Shown piece after piece: positions 12,581 through 12,743 of a DNA stretch of 12,743 nucleotides (position 1 is its first letter; every line of letters starts with the position of its first letter). The translations under genes were made by a program, and so were the position numbers. The notes below the pieces were generated by a model. It saw only the letters and a list, made by a program, of their open reading frames with translations. It had not been told where the DNA came from and searched no databases. This stretch comes from an uncultured Pseudoflavonifractor sp. (GTDB lineage Bacteria; Bacillota; Clostridia; Oscillospirales; Oscillospiraceae): the NCBI GenBank assembly GCA_947383685.1, contig CANDEE010000049.1, positions 1-12,743 on the forward strand, read 5' to 3'.

Positions 12581-12743
12581 ACTTTTTCAGCAGCCGCTCA
12601 TGTCCAAACACCATCAGCCCCAGCAGTCCCAGCAGAAAGAAGGGCAGCAGCGTCACCCCAATGTGCTCCGCCAAAACCCCAAACAGGGGCGGCATAAGGC
12701 AACTTCCCACATAGGCGCTTGCCATCTGCACCCCGATAATGGC
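12579..12743 (-). CDS. Probable MFS transporter, C-terminal fragment (continues beyond the right edge)
   Basis: The minus strand is open from the window edge to a TAA at 12581-12579, giving the last 54 residues of a membrane protein: two hydrophobic helices (MASAYVGSCLMPPLFGVLAE and IGVTLLPFFLLGLLGLMVFG) joined by a short loop and ending in the basic tail HERLLKK. The G-x-x-x-P-x-x-x-G-x-L-x-E pattern between helices is typical of the last two segments of major facilitator superfamily carriers. The substrate cannot be inferred from this fragment. The gene converges on ridA and shares its terminator. Confidence 0.65.
   Translation of the reverse strand, partial: AIIGVQMASAYVGSCLMPPLFGVLAEHIGVTLLPFFLLGLLGLMVFGHERLLKK

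Overview
The window is a G+C-rich stretch of bacterial chromosome, most likely from a high-G+C member of the Clostridia (Oscillospiraceae, of the Flavonifractor/Lawsonibacter kind). This is inferred from strong AGGAGG-type ribosome sites, SigA-like -35/-10 promoters, ThiI without a rhodanese domain, QueH instead of QueG, a BlaI-type repressor and the gene content. No rRNA or tRNA gene, transposase, CRISPR array or phage gene was seen.

Layout. (1) 1-1980, minus strand: start of a branched-chain amino acid ABC permease (livH, running off the left edge) and its lipoprotein binding protein (livJ). An intrinsic terminator and a second inverted repeat lie between them. (2) 2052-3263, plus strand: queH (queuosine synthesis) overlapped by 4 bp by a DUF3267 membrane zincin gene. 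It is divergent from livJ and ends at a hairpin shared with the convergent gene. (3) 3264-4626, minus strand: lspA-rluD operon with a 14-bp overlap. (4) 4627-5176: about 550 bp without a credible protein gene but full of hairpins. A plus-strand promoter-like site precedes a roughly 200-nt candidate structured RNA, followed by a set of very strong palindromes. (5) 5177-6925, minus strand: an ABC exporter half-transporter. (6) 7001-9542, plus strand: thiI-cinA, divergent from the exporter with the two -35 boxes only 10 bp apart. (7) 9584-10058: an orphan BlaI/MecI-type regulator with its own promoter and terminator. (8) 10070-12580: bipA/typA behind a leader of about 180 nt, then ridA and a strong terminator. 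(9) 12579-12743, minus strand: the C-terminal end of a probable MFS transporter.

Most genes are core housekeeping: tRNA modification (QueH, ThiI), rRNA or tRNA pseudouridylation (RluA family), lipoprotein maturation (LspA), nucleotide repair or salvage (CinA), ribosome-associated GTPase (BipA) and metabolite damage control (RidA). LspA would mature lipoproteins such as the LivJ encoded here. The part least explained by known genes is the noncoding region at 4738-5105. The candidate RNA there is the best lead for something undescribed or unannotated, although it may belong to a known class such as the raiA motif, which could not be tested here.
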